A DNA stretch of 64,000 bases from Diogma glabrata. Lineage: Eukaryota; Arthropoda; Insecta; Diptera; Cylindrotomidae. Positions within the stretch are counted from its first letter, which is position 1. Every line of letters begins with the position of its first letter. Positions 57,743 through 64,000 of the stretch are shown here, in pieces. Where the stretch lies: assembly GCA_963693315.1 (NCBI GenBank), contig OY856186.1:384711891-384775890 (forward strand), given 5' to 3'. Position numbers and translations under genes: made by a program. The notes beneath the pieces were generated by a model. The model ran no database searches. It was not told the DNA's origin and saw only the letters and a list, made by a program, of their open reading frames with translations.

Positions 57743-60700
57743 TGTAATGAAGTGCCTCTCATGATGATAATGGGAGTGGCTTAGCAGGAAGCGTACCTAG
57801 AAATGTTGTATTGCCGTTCGACTTAGTCTCAATCATCGTGGATAAGAGATATTAATAACCTGCTGCTTCAGCACAAATACGGAAATGTACGCATTTTTCA
57901 AAGTAGATCAGAAATGGAAACAAATACAAGTGTGAAAACGAGACTCTGGCGGCCCCCTTCTACGAAAGAACCACGGTCGGCACGTTCAACCCCCTCATTC
58001 ACTCACATACGCCCACACACACACACACACACACATTCACACCCCTAAATCCCATGAATAGTAAGGAAAATCAATCAAATAGACTCACCCGTGGTTATAT
58101 CCGCCTGGCCTCCAATCCTGCTTAAATCAGCACTCCATCAGCACGGAATTATAAACGTTGATTAAAGTGGTCATCACATGCGTGGAATGAGTTGAGAATC
58201 CAAAATCGTTGAATAATTTGTGATCCAAATTGTTGAATAAAATAGAATTCAAAATCGTTGAGTAAATGTGTAATCATACACATCGAAGAAATTGGTAATT
58301 ATAAACGTTGATTAAATTGGTCACCATAAGCGTTGAATTTTATAATCAAAATTGTCGAATAAATTTGTAACCAAAATTGGTATATAAAATTGTAATCAAA
58401 ATCGTTGAATAGTTTGTAATCCAAATTGTTGAGTAGAATTGTATTCAAAATGGTCGAATAAATTTGGAATCACAATCGTTGAATAAACTTGAAATCGTAA
58501 TCGTTGAATAATGTTATAATCAAAATTGTTGAAAAATGGTAATCCAAAATCGCTGGATAAACTTGGAATCAAAATTTTCGAATAAATTTGTAAACCAAAA
58601 TTGTTGAACAGGATGGAAATCAAAATCGTTGAATAGATGTGGAGTCACATTCGTTGAATAAATTTGAAATCGAAATCGTGGTATAATTTTACAATCCAAA
58701 TCGTTGAACAAATTTGGAATCCAAAATAGTTGAAGAAATTTGTAATCATAAACATCGAAGAAATTGGTAATTATAAACGTTGATTAAATTTGGTATATGA
58801 ATAAGTTGGCAAACAAAGCCGTTGAATTAATTGGTTATCAAAAAGGTTGAATAACTTGGCAGACAAAATCGTTGCATAAATTGTTATCAAAAATGTTAAA
58901 ATAAATTGGTAAACGTAATCGTTGAATTTTATTTATAAATCGTCGAACAAATTTGTAAATCCATTCGTTGAATATATTTCTTAACAAATTCGTTGAATAA
59001 ATTAATCAAAAATGTCGAAGAAATTTGTTATCCAAATGGTTGAGTAGATTCGTTACCAAAACCGTTGAATATATTTGTTAACCAAATCGTTGAATATATT
59101 GGTTAACAAAATCGATGAATTTATTTGGTAGCAAAATCATTAAATAAACTGGTAATATTAATTGTACGAAACTATGTTGTCAAAGTTGGCCGAGTTGATA
59201 TGAGATAGATGAAAACAAGGTATCACAGCTTGGCAATGACGGTATAGATGATTTATAAAAACTTGGTTGTACACGTTGCCAATGATGATCCAAGTCGGAA
59301 GAACATACTGGTCATAAACTTTGATGTGCTAATGTCAATATCGCATGAAATCCCGTTATGGACTTTGGCAAAGATGATATAAAAACCAGCATAGAAAAAA
59401 AATGTCGATACACCACGGTTGATTGATACAATAATTTATTTAATTACAAGATCGTCACAGTGACGCATATAATAACACTATATTATTTAAATCACATATA
59501 GGTAAAGTTTAACTTAATTAAATGCCTACGTAAACTTTTATTAACCTAGAATCAAGGTCAGTTCAATCGACTATCGTAAGTATTAAAGGTATTCATTAAT
59601 TATTCACAGGAACAAAATTAATCATGAAGTATGTATATCAACAAATCATTTTACTAATAGCTATCTAATGTTAATAGATTCTTACACTATGATTTACAGC
59701 AATAAACAAAAAAAAACAAAACAGCAAACAAAATTGATAATTAATCTAGTTCGATACATTCGAAAAATCAGCCGACACTTAAGAAAAACGAAAACTGTAC
59801 ATCTCTTAACAATAATGATAATGTAAACTTTTGGTATATACCGTTAAAAAAAAAAAAAAAATGACTAGACACGAAAACCGGAGTTTTTCTTCAATAAATG
59901 TACCGTAAAGTTTCACGAATTCACTGGAGCAAGTTTGCTTTATAAAAAAAAACGTTCTCAAGCAAACTATAATGCCAAGGGCAATTAACTAGATATTAAA
60001 TAAAGTTACCTTAGATTTGCGAATCTTCAAACAAAATTTCACCATATGCGCACCGAGAAATATATCACGGATTTTGTATACTGTTACACATAACACAGAC
60101 ACATCACAAACAACAAATAAATATATTTTTTTTTTGATACACGGATAATTCCTTTTTTATGGAGTTTACTTTACATTTAATTTCTTTTCGTTTTTTTATT
60201 ATCTTTTTGTTTTCTATAATTACGTTAATAAACATTTTCCTTGGCAACCGTAAAAAGGAATACTTTTCTAATAAAAAAATCTGAACACCTGTTGCCAGCT
60301 GTCAAAGCAAAATCCAATAGGATAATTGTAATAATATTAATCGACGTCAACCATCAAAAATCAAAAGTAATAGAATGAGCGTATTCGTGTGAATCGCGAT
60401 TAAACTAAGAGCCTTTAATGATGTGCAGGGCCGTATTATATAGCAAAAATTTTGCTCGAAAAAACTCGAATGCGGTGTTTTGGATGTGATATAATTTCCA
60501 TTGAGTTTTCAATTGATGGGAATTTTTCATAGCTAAAAAAAAACCGTTCGTTATTTGATACTATTGCCCAAAGATAAGGTTGAGGTACAAAATATTTCCG
60601 ACACATCAATAACATTTACCATTGAATCCAAAATGAACCAAAATCAAGTTCGTTCGATGTTATGTTGTTTAGACATTACAAAACTACAATCCAAAGTAGT

Positions 60701-61263
60701 AATATAATGAAACGGAAAAATTATTTTGAAAGAAATTAAGACAATAGAATGTTTAACAAAAACGAGATATCAAATCGTTGAATGTGGATGAATGGAAAAA
60801 TATTTAGGGTTTAAAAAAAATTGTTTAATTACGGTTGATGTCTAGAGAATTCAAACTTTAGCAGTATATTGAAAATAAACGAATAGAAACACAGCGCGCG
60901 TCGCTTTTAGTGTGTGGTAAGATTAAATTCTGATTAAAGTTTAGCGGTCATACGGATGATGATTAAAGAAAACCATCAATTAATTCAAATTAACCAATAT
61001 TATATTATATCAATGAATAAATAAATCAGGGTAATTAGTGTGATTTTCTTTCTCCCATACGTTTTTCCGGCCATTGCAGATTTAGTAGATTCTGAGAAAC
61101 ATAAGGAAACTATGGGTGAAGGAAACTACATGAAATATGACTATGGATGACGAAGGGATGAGAATCTATTACAAGTGGTACAGATTAATATAAGAAACAA
61201 CAGCTAAGGAAACTGCGACTGTAATACACTGCGTTCTGACATTATGCCAGACTATCCATTACA
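57743..61263 (-). repeat. 5' LTR of the gypsy element (3521 bp)
   Basis: Partner of 45705-49226 with the same minisatellite (about 58167-59166). In element sense it starts at 61263. It is expected to hold the promoter; I cannot place a TATA box or start with confidence in this AT-rich DNA. Confidence 0.92.
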
Positions 61264-61267
61264 ACCC
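61264..61267 (+). repeat. Right 4-bp target-site duplication (ACCC)
   Basis: Matches 45701-45704 on the other side of the gypsy element. Confidence 0.75.
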
Positions 61268-64000
61268 TAACCCCGGAAAAAAATTATTTGTTAAATTTGG
61301 AAATCAGAAAAGAAAAACAGACCCGGACAAAAACAGAATTTTACCTGGACGTGAAATAGGACCAGACTGCCGAATCGGAACGTGGAACGTGCGCAGCCTG
61401 AGCGCTCCTAATGCTCTTATAAGTCTAGAAACAGAGGCTGAGAGGTATGGGATGGATATCATAGCTCTGCAAGAAATTAGACAGCCAATAATCGGAAAAC
61501 AAGATTTGGATAGTCACTCTCTATACTGTAGTGGTCATCCTTCTCGAAGAGAATTTGGAACTGGCTTTCCTGTTGGTGCACGCATACAAGAAGCCGTGAT
61601 GAAATTCATCCCGGTCAGTGAGAGGATTTGCTACCTACGTGTACGTGGTACATATAACAATATTTCTCTTATTGCCGTGCATGCACCTACTGAAGCTAAG
61701 ACCGTCGACGAGAAGGATAATTTCTACATAGCGCTGGAAGAGGTTATGAAACAAACACCAACACGCGACTTCACTATGGTTCTTGGTGACTTTAATGGGC
61801 AGGTTGGAAGAGATATCTCTTATGGAAATGTGGTGGGCCCCAACAGTCTGCATTTGAATTCGAATGATAATGGTGAGAGAATGACTGAGTTTGCATTATC
61901 AAATAATTTGAGAATTGCCAGTACTTTATTTCCGCACCGATCGATTCATAAGCAGACATGGGTCTCACCGAATGGAAACACTCGAAATCAAGTTGATCAC
62001 GTGCTAGTAACAACACGTTTCTTTTCGAGTGTTCTGGATGTGCGATCCTTTAGAGGTGCATACATTGGAAGTGATCACTTTCTTGTATGTGCTAAAATAA
62101 GGTTCCACTTCCCACACCCAAGCATTCCGAAATTCAATCAACGGAAACGATTTAACATCTCATCACTAAAGAATGCAGAAACAGGAGAGAAATATCAAAA
62201 CCATATTGCCGAAACATTAGAGAAATCAGAAACCATTAATGAAGACGTCGATAAGTCATGGTATTTGCTCAAAGATGCTGTTTTAAGCGCTGCTGAGGGA
62301 ATACTTGGACGACCACAAAACCACTCCCAGAAGCCATGGATGGATCAAGCATGTCTTGACGCTATTCAATACAAAAGAGATTGCTATCTGAAATGTCTGC
62401 AAGGACGCAACACCAGGTCCACGAAGGAGAACTATAAACTGGCAAGACAAGCCGTTACAAAGTTATGTAGACGAACGAAGAGAGAATGGTGGAAGAGAAA
62501 GTGTGAGGAGATTGAAAGCTTCAATAAGGAACATCAATCGCGTAACTTCTTTCAACAGGTTAAAACCTTAAAGAAGGGCCCTCAAACTAGATCGACTGCT
62601 ATTCAAAACGAAGATGGGGAGCTACAAGTAGACCTTAAAAATATTTTAGACACTTGGGCCGCTTATTTTGAGAATCTTCTCAACTTAAGTGACCAGAAAC
62701 AAGTCGGGCGACGAGCAAAACTTATTCGTGCGTCAAAGGTATATGTAGACAAACCCACCAAAGAGGAATTCGATGCGGCGCTGTCAAAATTAAAATGCAA
62801 TAAAGCACCTGGTATCGACGATATAACATCCGAAATGATTGTACATGGTGGTGAAACTCTATCCTTAAGATTGTTTGAACTTGTTCAAATGATATGGAGG
62901 ACTGAAGCCATGCCACAGGACTGGAACACAGCTATGCTGATACCAATCCATAAAAAAGGTAATCGCCTACAATGTGCAAACTACAGAGGAATCGCTCTAC
63001 TCTGCACAGCATATAAGATCTTTTCTTACATTTTGCTATCCAAAATCAATCCTTTTGCTGAACAACTGTTTGGAGAGTATCAGTGTGGCTTCCGGCGGGG
63101 CCGAGGTACCACCGATGCACTTTTCTCGATAAGGATGATTTTGGAAAAGTGCCGAGAGTTCAACATATCAGTGCACCAACTCTTCATTGATTTCAGACAG
63201 GCCTACGACTCTCTCGAACGAGAGACTCTATGGTCTGCTCTGGTGTCAATGGGAATTCCTGGTAAACTGGTATCACTATGCAAAATGACAGTACAGAACT
63301 CTCAATGCTGTGTACGAGTAGAGAACGAAATATCAAGGTTTTTTAAAGTCGACTCCGGGTTAAGACAAGGTGATGCTATCTCTCCTATACTTTTTAATTT
63401 AGCCTTGGAATATGTGTGCCGTCAAAAGAAACTGCCGACTAACAACAATGTCTTGTCAATAAACTCAGTACAGATGATTGCATACGCTGATGATGTTGTC
63501 ATCCTCGGCCGAAGTGAAGCTGTTATGAGTGAGACTTTTAAGTCGCTTGAGAGTGGAGCTAGAAAAATTGGTCTTCAAATTAACTACAATAAAACCAAAC
63601 ATATGAATGTTTCAAGAGAGTCTGAGAAGAAAGATTTGATGTGCGGCGATGGACGAATTGAGGGAGTTGAATCTTTTAAATATTTGGGATCAATGCTTGA
63701 CTCAAACAACAGCATACTTACAGATATAAAAGCTCGAATCGCTGCAGGTAATCGAACTTTCTACTCAATCAAACCTCTCCTTGGATCTCCGTATGTATCA
63801 ACTAACACCAAGCTCAAGTTATACAAGACATTGATTAGACCGGTTGTGATGTATGGGTCACAAACGTGGACCCTTACACAAAATGACGAATCGCATTTAT
63901 CTGTATTTGAGCGTAAGATTCTACGCTACATTTTTGGTCCACTTAAGACAGACGATGGAGAGTATAGAACCCGGTATAACTTTGAGATCAGAGACCTTCT
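61266..64000 (+). CDS. RTE-like LINE: endonuclease plus reverse transcriptase, partial
   Basis: One open frame of about 910 codons from the gypsy boundary to the window edge, without a stop. The apurinic-type endonuclease comes first: RIGTWNVRSL at about 61371-61400, LQEIR, LGDFNGQ at about 61782-61802, NQVDHVLV and GSDHFLV at about 62067-62087. A linker then leads to the reverse transcriptase: NKAPGIDDITSEM, IPIHKKG, NYRGIALL, QCGFRRGRGTTD, LFIDFRQAYDSLER, LRQGDAISP, and catalytic AYADDVVIL at about 63480-63506. The combination is typical of RTE-type LINEs, often annotated in insects as craniofacial development protein 2-like. No ATG precedes WNVRSL; the first in frame is at 61452, inside the nuclease. 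The 3' end lies outside the window. Confidence 0.85.

Larger units (their letters stand above)
45705..61263 (-). mobile_element. Full-length young Ty3/gypsy retrotransposon, 15.6 kb
   Basis: Two long direct repeats (45705-49226 and 57743-61263) begin TGTAATG and end CATTACA and are flanked by ACCC. Reading on the minus strand: 5' LTR, ATT spacer, tRNA-Lys primer site, 2.6-kb leader, gag (55099-53537), pol by -1 frameshift (to 50034), 0.8 kb of non-coding DNA holding a tRNA-Lys-like piece, 3' LTR. No env ORF. The LTRs are near identical, so insertion is recent. Oddities: LTR length, minisatellites in LTR and leader, a RING domain in Gag, and no obvious polypurine tract before the 3' LTR. It is inserted in an RTE-like LINE. 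Confidence 0.92.

Overview
The window looks like nuclear DNA of an insect (arthropod at least). It is strongly AT-rich, has 60-68 bp GT-AG introns, and carries arthropod transposon families. Two reverse-transcription primer sites match, as I remember them, the insect tRNA-Lys(CUU) and tRNA-Tyr 3' ends. The order cannot be fixed from sequence alone. I find no host gene I can name. Almost everything recognisable is a mobile element, often one inside another, set in AT-rich DNA with satellites and minisatellites.

Layout. 1-2.7 kb: AT-rich DNA with an orphan tRNA-Tyr primer-binding site at 1201-1218. 2.7-5.0 kb: a Penelope-like element in head-to-head inverted form with a 15-bp target duplication, itself split in one arm by a foldback MITE. 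5.5-9.5 kb: an unidentified small ORF, then a badly decayed Ty3/gypsy element on the + strand. 10.1-12.5 kb: a repeat element holding a 288-bp tandem array. 13.4-15 kb: a hairpin and a diverged LTR remnant with a 68-bp minisatellite. 19.7-23.5 kb: a DNA transposon with about 0.7-kb inverted repeats and a broken transposase. 28.5-30.1 kb: an internally deleted gypsy-like element, with a related LTR near 40 kb. 31.3-32.7 kb: AT-rich satellites. 32.9-38.6 kb: a two-gene DNA transposon (transposase plus a DUF4806-like protein) with terminal repeats and dense subterminal motifs. 38.9-41.5 kb: minisatellites. 44-45 kb: a LINE scrap and a tRNA-derived SINE-like head.

The centrepiece, 45.4-64 kb, is an RTE-like LINE whose 5' part is split by a 15.6-kb Ty3/gypsy retrotransposon on the minus strand. 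The gypsy element has 3.5-kb LTRs that differ, as far as I compared them, by one base, a 4-bp target duplication, an 18-nt tRNA-Lys primer site, intact gag and pol joined by a probable -1 frameshift, and a 2.6-kb leader. Its Gag carries an N-terminal RING-H2 finger, which I do not recall as normal for Ty3/gypsy Gag. Downstream of pol lies a tRNA-Lys-like sequence, i.e. the tRNA that would prime the element's own reverse transcription. The LINE frame stays open to the right edge of the window.

How the parts act together: the young gypsy copy could make Gag, protease, RT/RNase H and integrase from one transcript. The older elements are mostly single breaks to many breaks away from function. Family assignments come from motifs recognised by eye; no database search was run.
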